Positions 7,723 through 16,100 of a stretch of 33,840 bases of DNA are shown here, piece by piece (positions within the stretch are counted from its first letter, which is position 1; every line of letters begins with the position of its first letter). The notes under the pieces are model-generated. The model searched no databases. It worked only from the letters and a program-made list of their open reading frames with translations, and was not told the DNA's origin. Origin of the DNA: Bacteroidales bacterium UBA1756 (GTDB taxonomy: Bacteria; Bacteroidota; Bacteroidia; Bacteroidales; WCHB1-69); the NCBI GenBank assembly GCA_002314795.1, contig DCHI01000012.1, positions 1 to 33,840 of the forward strand. The letters are read 5' to 3'. The position numbers and the translations under genes were made by a program.

Positions 7723-8637
7723 ATGAAAGAAGAGATTTTAAAACTCAAAAAAGAAAAGAACGCCATCATCCTCGCGCACTACTACACACGCTCCGAAGTA
7801 CAAGAAATTGCCGACTTTGTGGGCGACAGTCTTGCTCTTTCGCAAAAAGCCGCCGAAACCGATGCTGACATCATTCTTTTCGCCGGCGTACATTTTATGG
7901 CAGAAACAGCCAAGATCCTCAACCCGACAAAGAAAGTACTTATTCCGGATATGGAGGCAAAATGTTCATTGGCAGACAGTTGTCCCGATGAAGATTTTGA
8001 AGCATTTGTAAAAAAACATCCCGGGCACACCATACTGAGTTACATCAACTGTTCCGCCAAAGTCAAGGCCTTGTCCGACATCATCGTCACTTCGGGGAAT
8101 GCGCTGCGCATCGTCAAGTCACTTCCTCAGGATGAAAAAATCGTCTTCGCACCCGACCGCAACCTCGGCGGGTACATCAATCGCGAAACGGGCCGACAGA
8201 TGGTTCTTTGGGACGGAGCGTGCCACGTTCACAATGACATTTCGGAACAAGACGTCGAAAAGTTGCACGAACTTCATCCCGACGCCCTCATCATCGCGCA
8301 TCCGGAATGTCCGGAGAACGTACTGAAACACGCTGATTTCGTGGGTTCTACGGCAGCGATGCTAAAGTATGTCTCCAATTCTTCTCAAAAAGAGTTCGTG
8401 GTGATTACCGAAAACGGAATCCTGTACGAGCTTCGGAAAAAGAATCCAGAAAAAACGTTCTACGCATTGTCCGAATCCGGAGAAATGTGCATCTGCGCCA
8501 ACTGCCACTATATGAAATTCAATACATTAGAAAACATACTCTCGGCACTTCAAAACGAGCAGCCGGAACTTTTGATGGACGAAACATTGATGGATGCCGC
8601 ACGCAAGCCCATCGAAAAGATGTTAAGCTTCAAATAA
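7723..8637 (+). CDS. nadA: Quinolinate synthase A
   Basis: NadA condenses iminoaspartate with dihydroxyacetone phosphate to quinolinate, the pyridine precursor of NAD. The 304 residues match the compact form of the family. The opening LAHYYTRSEVQEIADFVGDS (18-37) binds substrate. Likely 4Fe-4S ligands are C81 in AKCSLADSC, C167 in GACHVH and one cysteine of the C256/C258/C261 group; the assignment is by analogy to characterised NadA. HPECP at 193-197 is also conserved. It begins 24 bases after mnmA on the same strand. nadB and nadC, its usual partners, are not in this window. Confidence 0.95.
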   Translation: MKEEILKLKKEKNAIILAHYYTRSEVQEIADFVGDSLALSQKAAETDADIILFAGVHFMAETAKILNPTKKVLIPDMEAKCSLADSCPDEDFEAFVKKHPGHTILSYINCSAKVKALSDIIVTSGNALRIVKSLPQDEKIVFAPDRNLGGYINRETGRQMVLWDGACHVHNDISEQDVEKLHELHPDALIIAHPECPENVLKHADFVGSTAAMLKYVSNSSQKEFVVITENGILYELRKKNPEKTFYALSESGEMCICANCHYMKFNTLENILSALQNEQPELLMDETLMDAARKPIEKMLSFK

Positions 8638-8683
8638 CCAATCTTATATTACTAAATTTCAACTACTTACAAGAAAATAATTT

Positions 8684-9361
8684 ATGAACAAGGTATCGGA
8701 AAACCCTTCAAAAAACCGAGCACTTCCACCCTTAGTTATCATCTCGGGGTTGCTCATCACTTGCTATCTGACCGCTAACGTAATGGCAGTCAAACTCATC
8801 GAAATCTTTGGAATCACCATTTTTGATGCAGGAACCATCATTTTTCCCATCACGTATATGTTGGGAGACGTGCTAACAGAAATCTGGGGCTTTCAGACAG
8901 CCAAGCGCGTCATTCTTCTCACCTTTGCCTGTGAAGTTCTTTTCACGCTATTCGCTTGGATTGGCGTTCTTCTTCCCTACCCGCCCGGGACGGAGGCGTC
9001 GGCAACGGCTTACGCACAAGTTTTTTCCTTTGTCCCAAGAATTATGGTTGCTTCGTTGCTCGCCTTTTTGTGCGGTGAGCTCATCAATTCCTGGACGATG
9101 GTTCGCATCAAAAAACGAACCAACGGACGTTACCTGTGGGTACGCACCATTGGTTCATCATTTTTCGGCTATATTGTTGATACAACGTTATTTGTAGTTA
9201 TCGCTTTCGCCGGAACCGTTCCCTCTTCTGCCATTTTCAGTATGATTGGGATACAGATTGTGGCTAAGTTGCTCATTGAGGGAGTGGGAGCCACTCCGAT
9301 GGCTTACGCGCTCATCGGCTATCTGAAAAAGAGAATTGACACGGACGAAATGGCCGAATAA
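8684..9361 (+). CDS. yhhQ: Queuosine precursor transporter, YhhQ/DUF165 family
   Basis: This 225-residue integral membrane protein has about six hydrophobic segments and the family signatures TANVMAVKLIE near residue 30, PITYMLGDVLTEIWG near 57 and LCGELINSW near 128, followed by FFGYIVDTTLF. Members import 7-cyano- or 7-deazaguanine-type precursors so that cells unable to make them can still build queuosine in tRNA. Gene order with mnmA, another wobble-34 enzyme, fits this role. The stop lies 5 bases from the end of yggS, which converges from the right. No tgt or que genes are in the window, so salvage rather than synthesis cannot be confirmed here. Confidence 0.9.
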   Translation: MNKVSENPSKNRALPPLVIISGLLITCYLTANVMAVKLIEIFGITIFDAGTIIFPITYMLGDVLTEIWGFQTAKRVILLTFACEVLFTLFAWIGVLLPYPPGTEASATAYAQVFSFVPRIMVASLLAFLCGELINSWTMVRIKKRTNGRYLWVRTIGSSFFGYIVDTTLFVVIAFAGTVPSSAIFSMIGIQIVAKLLIEGVGATPMAYALIGYLKKRIDTDEMAE

Positions 9362-9366
9362 AACGG

Positions 9367-10047
9367 CTAAGCGTTCCGCGTTCCGTAGTCACGTTCACCG
9401 AAAAGGGCGCTTCCCACACGAATCATCGTACTCCCCTCTTCCACGGCGATTTTGTAATCGCCGGTCATTCCCATTGATATTTCTTTAAAAGATTCATTAT
9501 CAAGGAAATAATCTTTCTTTAAGCAATTGAAATAATCACGAAGGGTACGAAATTCCGAATGGACCAATGCTTCATCGTCGGTGTTTGTGGCCATTCCCAT
9601 TACGCCACAAATTTCAACATTCTGCAACCGACGGAACTCCTCACTTTGAAGCATCTGACGGCACTCGTCCAATGAGAAACCGAACTTCGTCTCTTCCGAA
9701 GCCACGTGGAATTGGAGGAGGCATTTTACAACACGCTCATTCTTAGCAGCTTGACGATTCACTTCTTCCAACAATTTGAAACTGTCGATGCTATGAATAA
9801 GGTGGACGTACGAAATGATGTACTTGATTTTATTGGTTTGCAGATGTCCGATGAAATGCCAGCAAATGTCCTTAGGCAGATCTGCGTGTTTCTGTTTCAT
9901 TTCCTGAGCCCAGTTTTCCCCGAAGTGGCGCTGACCGAGTGCGTAGGCGGCTTCCACTTCGCTTTCGGGCTTGGTTTTGGAGACGGCAATCAGCTGAACC
10001 GTCGCCGGAATTTCATTCAAAATCTGATGATAAGCTTCTACATTCAT
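9367..10047 (-). CDS. yggS: YggS-family PLP-binding homeostasis protein
   Basis: This 226-residue protein is the PLP-homeostasis protein (PLPBP/YggS), a monomeric alanine-racemase-like barrel without known enzymatic activity. The PLP lysine is K24 in AVSKTKP. HFGENWAQE, WHFIGHLQTNK and the phosphate-binding region SMGMTGDYKIAVEEGSTMIRVG are all present. The start at ATG 10047 matches the family N-terminus. It lies downstream of a hairpin terminator that ends the preceding minus-strand gene, leaving only 14 bases of leader, so it may depend on read-through or a promoter overlapping the hairpin. Confidence 0.94.
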   Translation of the reverse strand: MNVEAYHQILNEIPATVQLIAVSKTKPESEVEAAYALGQRHFGENWAQEMKQKHADLPKDICWHFIGHLQTNKIKYIISYVHLIHSIDSFKLLEEVNRQAAKNERVVKCLLQFHVASEETKFGFSLDECRQMLQSEEFRRLQNVEICGVMGMATNTDDEALVHSEFRTLRDYFNCLKKDYFLDNESFKEISMGMTGDYKIAVEEGSTMIRVGSALFGERDYGTRNA

Positions 10048-10061
10048 AGTGAAATGCTATT

Positions 10062-10096
10062 AAAAAAAGAGAACGTAAAAACAAATTTACGTTCTC
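10062..10096 (-). terminator. Intrinsic terminator after the secreted-protein gene
   Basis: On the minus strand an 11-bp perfect stem (GAGAACGTAAA with TTTACGTTCTC) closes a 6-base loop and is followed by seven T. The arms are at 10069-10079 and 10086-10096 on the plus strand. The T-run exists only for leftward transcription, so it ends the gene at 10120-10839 just before yggS. Confidence 0.85.
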
Positions 10097-10119
10097 CTAT
10101 GTTGAATGAATTTTTAAAA

Positions 10120-10839
10120 CTATTCGTCGTCATCGTCTCCGCCGCCCAAACCGAGCATTTTCATTAATTCGGGGCTGTCATAGATGGACTTTGCGTCTGT
10201 CGGGAGGAGAAATTCAACGGGTTTGATTTTTTTGCTCGGAGTGATGACCGTGGCTTCAGAAATGATAGTGATATCGTCGCCGTTGTATTCACGTTTTTGT
10301 TCGGTACGAAGCGGATAGCCGACCAAGCCAGGATGTGAAGCGAAGTTAATGTCGCTACCGGAGTTAATGTCTTTTGAAACATAAAGAACGACAACGGTTT
10401 CTTCGTCCGTTTCTTTATTTACGATGGTTTCAATAACTTTTTCGCATTCGTAGCCGGCGATAGTCATTTTTTCACCCGTATATTTCAAATCGCGGTTGAG
10501 GTTTTCCATCTGTTTAGCAATGCTGTCACCAGTCATTTCAATGTAGTACTTTCCCATTCCAGGAATATCCAAAATAAAATAGTTGACTTTTGCATCTCCG
10601 TTAGAGATATTGATAATACCGAGACCACCTTCTTGAACCTGAACGGTCTTGGTACGGTTTCCACAGATCATTTCGGTAGATTCACCGGGGAGCTGTGCAA
10701 GGAAATTCGGGTCAGTAGTTCCGGTGCAGGTAACCTTGGAAGTAATTGTGCCAGTGAAAGATGCAGCACCTTTCTGAGCAAAAGTTGAAGAGAGTCCGAG
10801 GAACATAACGGACAATAAAAACAGAGTGACTTTTTTCAT
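10120..10839 (-). CDS. Secreted protein, possibly DUF4412/GLPGLI-like
   Basis: This 239-residue protein starts with a clear Sec signal peptide (MKKVTLFLLSVMFLGLSSTF, cleavage after AQ near residue 22) and has no lipobox, so it should be periplasmic or exported. The mature part is beta-rich. YTGEKMTIAGYECEKV (residues 100-115) resembles the repeated pattern of the DUF4412 and GLPGLI families, secreted Bacteroidota proteins of unknown function. The C-terminus is a Gly-rich turn followed by DDDDE. Its own -7 element lies upstream and a strong terminator lies downstream, so it is a single-gene unit. The family assignment is tentative. Confidence 0.8.
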   Translation of the reverse strand: MKKVTLFLLSVMFLGLSSTFAQKGAASFTGTITSKVTCTGTTDPNFLAQLPGESTEMICGNRTKTVQVQEGGLGIINISNGDAKVNYFILDIPGMGKYYIEMTGDSIAKQMENLNRDLKYTGEKMTIAGYECEKVIETIVNKETDEETVVVLYVSKDINSGSDINFASHPGLVGYPLRTEQKREYNGDDITIISEATVITPSKKIKPVEFLLPTDAKSIYDSPELMKMLGLGGGDDDDE

Positions 10840-10876
10840 AATTGTATAAAATTTTAATGATTATCAAAAAGAGGCG

Positions 10877-10884
10877 CAAAAATA
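10877..10884 (-). promoter_or_regulatory. -7 element TATTTTTG for the secreted protein
   Basis: The minus strand reads TATTTTTGC 37 bases before the ATG at 10839. It is divergent from the gcvT promoter, whose -7 element starts 43 bases to the right. No well-spaced -33 TTTG is visible. Confidence 0.5.
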
Positions 10885-10926
10885 CACTATTTTTTTGACA
10901 CACGGCCACCTTTCCAAAATTTTGCG

Positions 10927-10934
10927 TAATTTTG
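10927..10934 (+). promoter_or_regulatory. gcvT promoter, -7 element TAATTTTG
   Basis: TAATTTTGCCGC matches TAnnTTTG, 53 bases before the gcvT ATG. No TTTG lies 19-21 bases upstream. Confidence 0.5.
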
Positions 10935-10987
10935 CCGCTCTTTTGAGAAAGACAGTTACAAATATTATTTACCAATAAACTTATAAA

Positions 10988-12076
10988 ATGAGAACAACGG
11001 TTTTTAACGAAACGCACAAGAAATTAGGTGCGAAGATGGTAGAATTTGCGGGTTACGAAATGCCCGTTCAATACGAAGGCCTCACTGCTGAACACCTTCA
11101 CGTAAGAAGCAAGGTTGGTGTTTTTGACGTATCCCATATGGGTGAATTCACCGTTAAAGGACCCAAAGCGCTTGATTTGTTGCAATATATCACTTCCAAC
11201 GACGTAGCCGCGCTCTATCCGGGCAAAGTTCAATACTCCTGTTTCCCGAACGGCAAGGGCGGTATCGTCGATGACCTTTTGGTTTACAATCTTGCTGAAA
11301 ACGATTACCTCCTCGTTGTCAACGCGGCCAACATTGACAAAGACTGGGCTTGGGTTAGCAAGCAAAATGAGAAATTCGGTGCTGACATTGCCAACATTTC
11401 CGATGGCATTTCACAGTTGGCCATCCAAGGTCCTTTGGCACTCAAAGCGATGCAGAAGCTGACCGAAACCACCGTCGTTGATATGGAATACTACACCACC
11501 AAGACCGTCACTTTTGCTGGTATTCCTAACGTTATTTTCTCCACCACCGGTTACACGGGAGCTGGCGGCTGCGAAATTTATTTCAAGAACGAAGACGCCC
11601 TCAAGATTTGGGACGCCGTTTTTGAAGCCGGCAAAGAATACGACATCAAGCCCATCGGCCTCGGTGCCCGCGACACCCTGCGTCTTGAAATGGGTTTCTG
11701 TCTCTACGGCCACGAAATCGATGACACCATCTGCCCCATCGAAGCTGGTCTCGGCTGGATTACCAAACTCAATGCCAAAGATTTCATCGATAAAGAGTAT
11801 ATGCTCAACCTCAAAGCAGAAGGTTTGAAACGCAAACTCGTCGGCTTCGAAATGATAGACCGCGGTATTCCTCGTTTGGAATACGAAGTTTGCGACGCCG
11901 AAGGCAACAACATCGGAATCGTCCGTTCAGGAACACACGGTCCGAGCATCGACAAGAACGTCGGAACGGCTTGGGTAAAATCAGAATTTGCCAAAGTTGA
12001 CACGGAAATCTACATCAAGGTCCGCGAAAAACTCCTCAAGGCCGTCGTCGTCAAAATGCCTTTCTACAAAGGTTAA
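10988..12076 (+). CDS. gcvT: Glycine cleavage system T protein (aminomethyltransferase)
   Basis: GcvT transfers the methylene carbon from the aminomethyl-lipoyl arm of GcvH to tetrahydrofolate, releasing ammonia. The 362 residues match the family. Signatures include YEMPVQYEGL near residue 23, VGVFDVSHMGEF, GGIVDDLLVYNL (the Asp pair that holds folate), TGYTGAGGCEIYF and ARDTLRLEMGFCLYGHEID. The gcvP and gcvH genes are not adjacent; in Bacteroidota they are often unlinked. A hairpin terminator lies after the stop and separates gcvT from rimO. Confidence 0.97.
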   Translation: MRTTVFNETHKKLGAKMVEFAGYEMPVQYEGLTAEHLHVRSKVGVFDVSHMGEFTVKGPKALDLLQYITSNDVAALYPGKVQYSCFPNGKGGIVDDLLVYNLAENDYLLVVNAANIDKDWAWVSKQNEKFGADIANISDGISQLAIQGPLALKAMQKLTETTVVDMEYYTTKTVTFAGIPNVIFSTTGYTGAGGCEIYFKNEDALKIWDAVFEAGKEYDIKPIGLGARDTLRLEMGFCLYGHEIDDTICPIEAGLGWITKLNAKDFIDKEYMLNLKAEGLKRKLVGFEMIDRGIPRLEYEVCDAEGNNIGIVRSGTHGPSIDKNVGTAWVKSEFAKVDTEIYIKVREKLLKAVVVKMPFYKG

Positions 12077-12114
12077 TCTAAATTCGAGTTTCATCTCGTA
12101 AAATAATTCAAAGC

Positions 12115-12157
12115 TAAAAGGAGACTGCCGCAATTTTGCAATCTCCTTTTAACTTTT
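12115..12157 (+). terminator. Hairpin terminator between gcvT and rimO
   Basis: TAAAAGGAGA at 12115-12124 pairs perfectly with TCTCCTTTTA at 12142-12151. TGC at 12126-12128 and GCA at 12138-12140 can extend the structure inside the loop. The stem is followed by ACTTTTTAT. The short T-run suggests a partial terminator that lets some transcripts pass into rimO. Confidence 0.7.
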
Positions 12158-12179
12158 TATTGAAAATCATTTTAAATAA

Positions 12180-13460
12180 ATGAAAATCAACATCATAACT
12201 TTAGGGTGTTCCAAAAACAACGTTGACTCGGAAGTCTTGGCCGCCCAATTTCAACAGAAAGGACACACCGTTTATCACAACTCTACGGCAGAAAAAGGCA
12301 TCGACGCTGTGGTCATCAATACGTGCGCTTTCATTCAAGATGCCAAAACGCAAGCCGTTGACGAAATCCTTCTTCAAGCCGAACGAAAAAAACGCGGGCA
12401 GATTAAGAAAGTGTACGTTGTGGGCTGCTTGGCACAACGCTACGAAGAAGACCTGCGCGCCTCCGTTCCCGAATTGGACGGCGTCTATCCGTTTGCCCGA
12501 CTGAACGAACTTTTGGAAGAAACCAAATTCGATTTGCTGTGCCAAACCGAAAGAATTTTGTCCACTCCCCCCTACTATGCCTATCTGAAAATATCGGAAG
12601 GATGTGACCGCCAGTGTTCGTACTGCGCCATTCCGCTCATCCGTGGCAAACAGGTCTCCAAGCCCGTTGAAATGATTGTTGATGAAGCCAAGTCATTGGC
12701 AGCCAAAGGTGTGAAGGAACTGATGTTGATTGCTCAGGACCTCACTTATTATGGAATGGATCTTTACAAACGCCGCGATTTGGAACGCCTCCTTCGGAAA
12801 TTGGCACAAGTCGATGGCATCGAATGGATACGCTTGCACTACGCCTACCCGATTAATTTTCCGTACGAAATTTTAGACGTAATGAACGAGTATCCAACTA
12901 TTTGCAGATATTTGGATATCCCGTTGCAGCACATCAGCGAAGGCATTTTGAAAGATATGGGCCGCGGTGGCACTTCCGACCAGATTTACAAGCTCATTGA
13001 GCGCATACGCAGCAAGGTTCCCGGAATCGCCATCCGCTCTACCCTTTTGTCCGGCTACCCGACGGAAACCCGCGAGCAGCACAAGGAACTTCTCCAGTTC
13101 GTCAAAGAAGCCCGCCTCGACCGTCTCGGTTTTTTCAGTTATTCCCAGGAAGAAGGGACGCCCGCCTATCCACTCGGAGACCCAATCAAGGAACGTGAAA
13201 AGAACCGTCGTTTGGAGGAACTCATTGCCGCACAGGAAGAAATCGCCTACGAACTCAACCAGCAAAAGGTGGGACAAGCGATGAAAGTGATTGTCGATTC
13301 GGAAGAAGAAGACTGCTATGTCGGCCGTACGGAATTCGACTCGCCGGAAGTTGACGACGCCGTGGTCATTGACAAAACGGAAAAGCTTGAAATCGGAAAT
13401 TTCTACACCGTTCGAATCGACAAAGCGGATCATTTTGATCTTTTTGGAAAGAAAATTTAA
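12180..13460 (+). CDS. rimO: Ribosomal protein S12 methylthiotransferase RimO
   Basis: RimO adds a methylthio group to the conserved aspartate of ribosomal protein S12 using two 4Fe-4S clusters. The 426 residues match the family. The N-terminal UPF0004 cluster ligands are C10 (LGCSKNNVDSE), C49 (INTCAF) and C83 (VGCLAQ). The radical-SAM cluster is C142, C146 and C149 in SEGCDRQCSYC. The LGCSKN opening and the following IPLIRGKQ distinguish RimO from the related MiaB. A TRAM-like domain ends the protein. It is followed after 23 bases by the TerB-J protein on the same strand. Confidence 0.96.
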   Translation: MKINIITLGCSKNNVDSEVLAAQFQQKGHTVYHNSTAEKGIDAVVINTCAFIQDAKTQAVDEILLQAERKKRGQIKKVYVVGCLAQRYEEDLRASVPELDGVYPFARLNELLEETKFDLLCQTERILSTPPYYAYLKISEGCDRQCSYCAIPLIRGKQVSKPVEMIVDEAKSLAAKGVKELMLIAQDLTYYGMDLYKRRDLERLLRKLAQVDGIEWIRLHYAYPINFPYEILDVMNEYPTICRYLDIPLQHISEGILKDMGRGGTSDQIYKLIERIRSKVPGIAIRSTLLSGYPTETREQHKELLQFVKEARLDRLGFFSYSQEEGTPAYPLGDPIKEREKNRRLEELIAAQEEIAYELNQQKVGQAMKVIVDSEEEDCYVGRTEFDSPEVDDAVVIDKTEKLEIGNFYTVRIDKADHFDLFGKKI

Positions 13461-13483
13461 TCAATAATTTAATATAAACTACT

Positions 13484-14287
13484 GTGTTCAAGTGGATTGG
13501 GCTCATTTTCGGAGCCATTTGGAAAGGATTTTTCGGAGGACTCACCGGTTGGTTTATCGGCTCGCTCATTGACCGGCTCTTTGCTCCCAAAGTAAGAATA
13601 TATACCCAGCATTATCAGCGTTCGGACTTTATGGAGTCGCTCTTGATATTGACCGCCGCCGTGGTCAAAGCCGACGGGCACGTAGATCGCACCGAGTTGG
13701 CTTACGCCCGCGACTACCTCATTCGCTCATTGGGTCCCCAGCAAGCGCAAGAGGCGCTGAACCGGCTCACGGAAATTTTGAGCGAAAACTACAACGTCGA
13801 GTCCGTTTGCCGAGAGCTGCGTGAAAGCTCCACCATCCACGAACGTCTGCTTCTCATTCAGTTCCTCTTCGGATTAGCCAGCTCCGACGGCGAACTTCAC
13901 CAAGCGGAACTCAATCTGATTGAGAACATTGCCGGCTGGAGCGGTGTTTCCCGCGGCGACTACGAATCCATCAAGGCAATGTTCACGAGCTACCGTTACA
14001 GCGGCGGCTCCACTTACCAGGGCGGGAGCAGCTACGGCGGAAATAGTTACGGCGGAGGAAGCTCGTCGTACCGCTCGCACACGCTCGACAGCGACTACCA
14101 GATTTTGGAAATTCCGTCCAGCGCCACCGACGACGAGGTGAAGAAAGCGTACCGGACTTTGGCAAAAAAATATCATCCCGACCGCGTGGCACATCTTGGC
14201 GACGATATGCGGAAAGCCGCGGAAGAGAAATTCTCGAAACTCAGTCAGGCCTACGACAACATACGCAAGGCACGCGGGATGAAATAA
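13484..14287 (+). CDS. TerB-like and J-domain co-chaperone (DjlA-like)
   Basis: This 267-residue protein joins three parts. Residues 1-35 are a Gly-rich membrane-anchor-like segment (FGAIWKGFFGGLTGWFIGSL). Residues about 48-165 are a TerB-type helical domain with the acidic KADGHVD and SSDGELH motifs that may bind metal. After a Gly/Ser/Tyr linker (173-196), residues 202-267 form a J domain with the essential HPD at 231-233. The order matches DjlA, a membrane-anchored DnaK co-chaperone. The start codon is GTG; no ATG is available nearby and this start keeps the membrane anchor. It lies between rimO and the T9SS cargo gene, which begins 12 bases later. Confidence 0.88.
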   Translation: MFKWIGLIFGAIWKGFFGGLTGWFIGSLIDRLFAPKVRIYTQHYQRSDFMESLLILTAAVVKADGHVDRTELAYARDYLIRSLGPQQAQEALNRLTEILSENYNVESVCRELRESSTIHERLLLIQFLFGLASSDGELHQAELNLIENIAGWSGVSRGDYESIKAMFTSYRYSGGSTYQGGSSYGGNSYGGGSSSYRSHTLDSDYQILEIPSSATDDEVKKAYRTLAKKYHPDRVAHLGDDMRKAAEEKFSKLSQAYDNIRKARGMK

Positions 14288-14299
14288 CCCACATCACCA

Positions 14300-15562
14300 A
14301 TGAAAAAAATAGTTTTTGGAATCTTGCTAACCTGCCTAACGTTCTGTGTAAAAGCACAAAACTGCGGTTGCACCGACCCGTTAGCGACCAACTACAATGC
14401 GGCAGCCACTCTCAACGATGGCAGTTGCGTTTATGCTTCAGCCACCATCACCCCGACGGAAATCGGCGAACTCGACTCCCTCCTAAGCGGCACTTCGAGT
14501 ATGATTTTCTGGGACGGGAACTACTGGTCCTGCAACGACCACGGAGACGGACAGCTTTTCTTAGTAGATAGCACCTCGGCGCAGATTTCAGCTACGGCAA
14601 GAATCAACGGGATGGTTTTCTATGATATGGAGGAAATCGATCAGGACGAACAGTATCTCTATTTTGGGGATTTCGGGAACAACGCCGGCACTCGGCACGA
14701 CCTCCGTATTCTGAGGATTTCCAAAACGGACGTCTCGAGCTCAGCGCCCGTGATAGACACCATTTGGTTCGAGTACGAAGACCAAACCGATTTCACTTAC
14801 ACTCCCCAGGCCACCGACTTCGACTGTGAATCGTTCATCGTCAGCAATGACAGCATCTACCTGTTCACCAAGCAGTGGACGTCCGAAGCGAGCACGTACT
14901 ATTCGCTTTCCAAAGAGCCGGGGCATCACACGGCACATCGGCGCGAAACCTATAACGTTGGAGGACTCATTACCGGAGCCACCTTCCTGCCCGAAAAACG
15001 CTTGGTCGTGCTCTGCGGGTACGACTACGGAGACGGAGACTTCCTGACGGCGCTTCACCCGTTCATCGTTTTGTTGTACGACTTTTCCGGCAACAACTTT
15101 TTCAGTGGAAACAAGCGACGTCTGAACTTTCCCACACTCGCAAAAGACCAAGTGGAAGCCGTCGCGACGAGCAATGCTTTGGACTATTTCATTACAAATG
15201 AATACTTTGCAACCACGCAGTTAGGAATAACCATTGAAAGGCCAGCCAAAATGCAAAAGCTCGACCTTTCCCCCTATTTGGCCCACTACCTTTATGGTGA
15301 CGACACGACGGCCATTGCCGATTTCAGTACGAAAAAAACGCTGCGTCTATTTCCAAATCCCGCAACGGAATACATACAATTCGACTTTGCCGGAGAGTGC
15401 GCCGGAAACACGTACACCATCAGCAATATGGAAGGCAAAATCCTGCGACGTTCCAAAGTCAGTTCCACACGAATCGACATCGGATTCCTTCCGGCAGGGA
15501 GTTACATTTTTTCCATTCGTGATAAGAGGCAGATATTCAGTGCTGTTTTTATAAAAAAATAG
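14300..15562 (+). CDS. Type IX secretion cargo protein with PNP-type sorting domain
   Basis: This 420-residue protein has a Sec signal peptide (1-19, ending KAQ) and a C-terminal type A T9SS sorting domain (about 345-420) with LRLFPNPATEYIQ, ISNMEGKILRR, LPAGSYIF and the terminal Lys pair. The mature N-terminus carries CGCTDPLATNYNAAATLNDG (22-41), a Cys-rich CTDPxAxNYNxxA motif found repeatedly in secreted Bacteroidota proteins. The middle is beta-rich and may form a propeller-like domain (repeated Tyr/Asp/Gly strands such as YLYFGDFGNN), but I do not recognise an enzyme. Export through T9SS and surface display or release follow from the sorting domain. No T9SS machinery genes lie in the window. 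Confidence 0.88.
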   Translation: MKKIVFGILLTCLTFCVKAQNCGCTDPLATNYNAAATLNDGSCVYASATITPTEIGELDSLLSGTSSMIFWDGNYWSCNDHGDGQLFLVDSTSAQISATARINGMVFYDMEEIDQDEQYLYFGDFGNNAGTRHDLRILRISKTDVSSSAPVIDTIWFEYEDQTDFTYTPQATDFDCESFIVSNDSIYLFTKQWTSEASTYYSLSKEPGHHTAHRRETYNVGGLITGATFLPEKRLVVLCGYDYGDGDFLTALHPFIVLLYDFSGNNFFSGNKRRLNFPTLAKDQVEAVATSNALDYFITNEYFATTQLGITIERPAKMQKLDLSPYLAHYLYGDDTTAIADFSTKKTLRLFPNPATEYIQFDFAGECAGNTYTISNMEGKILRRSKVSSTRIDIGFLPAGSYIFSIRDKRQIFSAVFIKK

Positions 15563-15580
15563 AAGAGGGAAAGAAAATTT

Positions 15581-15802
15581 TCAGTACTTGATTTTGAAAT
15601 AATCGAGAATCAGCTTGTATTTATCTTGTGCAGAAAGACAAGTGTCCCGTAGATATTCTGGTACGGAAGGCCAATTCTGTAATCCACGGTAGTAAAAAAA
15701 CTTTATATCATCTTTGATGATGAAAGGGACAATATTGTTGGCCAAACATTCTTTGAACATAATTATAGTCACCAACCTTAAACCAGATGACAAAGAGTAC
15801 AA
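15581..15802 (-). pseudogene. C-terminal remnant of a Fic-family protein
   Basis: The 73-residue frame contains MFKECLANNIVPFI, KFFYYRGL and LRDTCLSAQDKYK followed by LDYF. These match, in order, the C-terminal end of Bacteroidota Fic proteins just after the catalytic HPFxxGNGR loop. The residues before MFKECL (SGLRLVTII) look like a frame-disturbed GNGRVGRLI. The HPF part and the whole N-terminal two thirds are absent, so the protein cannot transfer AMP. This looks like a decayed gene. The family assignment is from recall of the motif series, not a search. The stop is 19 bases from the end of the T9SS cargo gene, which converges. Confidence 0.6.
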
Positions 15803-16065
15803 TAGAAAACGCCCCTCAAAATAGTAGTTTCAGTTTGAATTATGTTATTCAACAATCATACTATGCTGTATTTATTTATTGATTGGAGAAGTATTGTAGA
15901 GCTATATTCTGCAATACATTTATTACAGTCGAAACGATAATCAGAAAGCAATAAAGCGAAAACCCGCATATAGCACCCATTATATCAATCAACAAATTGA
16001 TTATCAACAATTTAAAAAAAACAAACTTTTGTCATCCGTCCGATTCTACATATTAAAATAATGTG
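15803..16065. other. AT-rich intergenic stretch with no intact gene
   Basis: No ORF, hairpin with T-run or tRNA-like structure could be supported here. The stretch is more AT-rich than its surroundings and lies where the missing front of the Fic-like gene would be. It is probably decayed sequence plus the upstream region of apt. Confidence 0.4.
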
Positions 16066-16073
16066 TACCTTTG
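16066..16073 (+). promoter_or_regulatory. apt promoter, -7 element TACCTTTG
   Basis: TACCTTTGC lies 27 bases before the apt ATG. Its last three bases of TTTG form an in-frame TTG that would give a false upstream start for apt. No TTTG at the right -33 distance. Confidence 0.55.
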
Positions 16074-16100
16074 CACTTTGATTTTTTGAGACCTAAAAAG

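Noticed and set aside
9353..9367. Bidirectional terminator between the queuosine transporter and yggS
   Set aside because: Only a 4-bp GCCG/CGGC pair, with no T-run on either strand.
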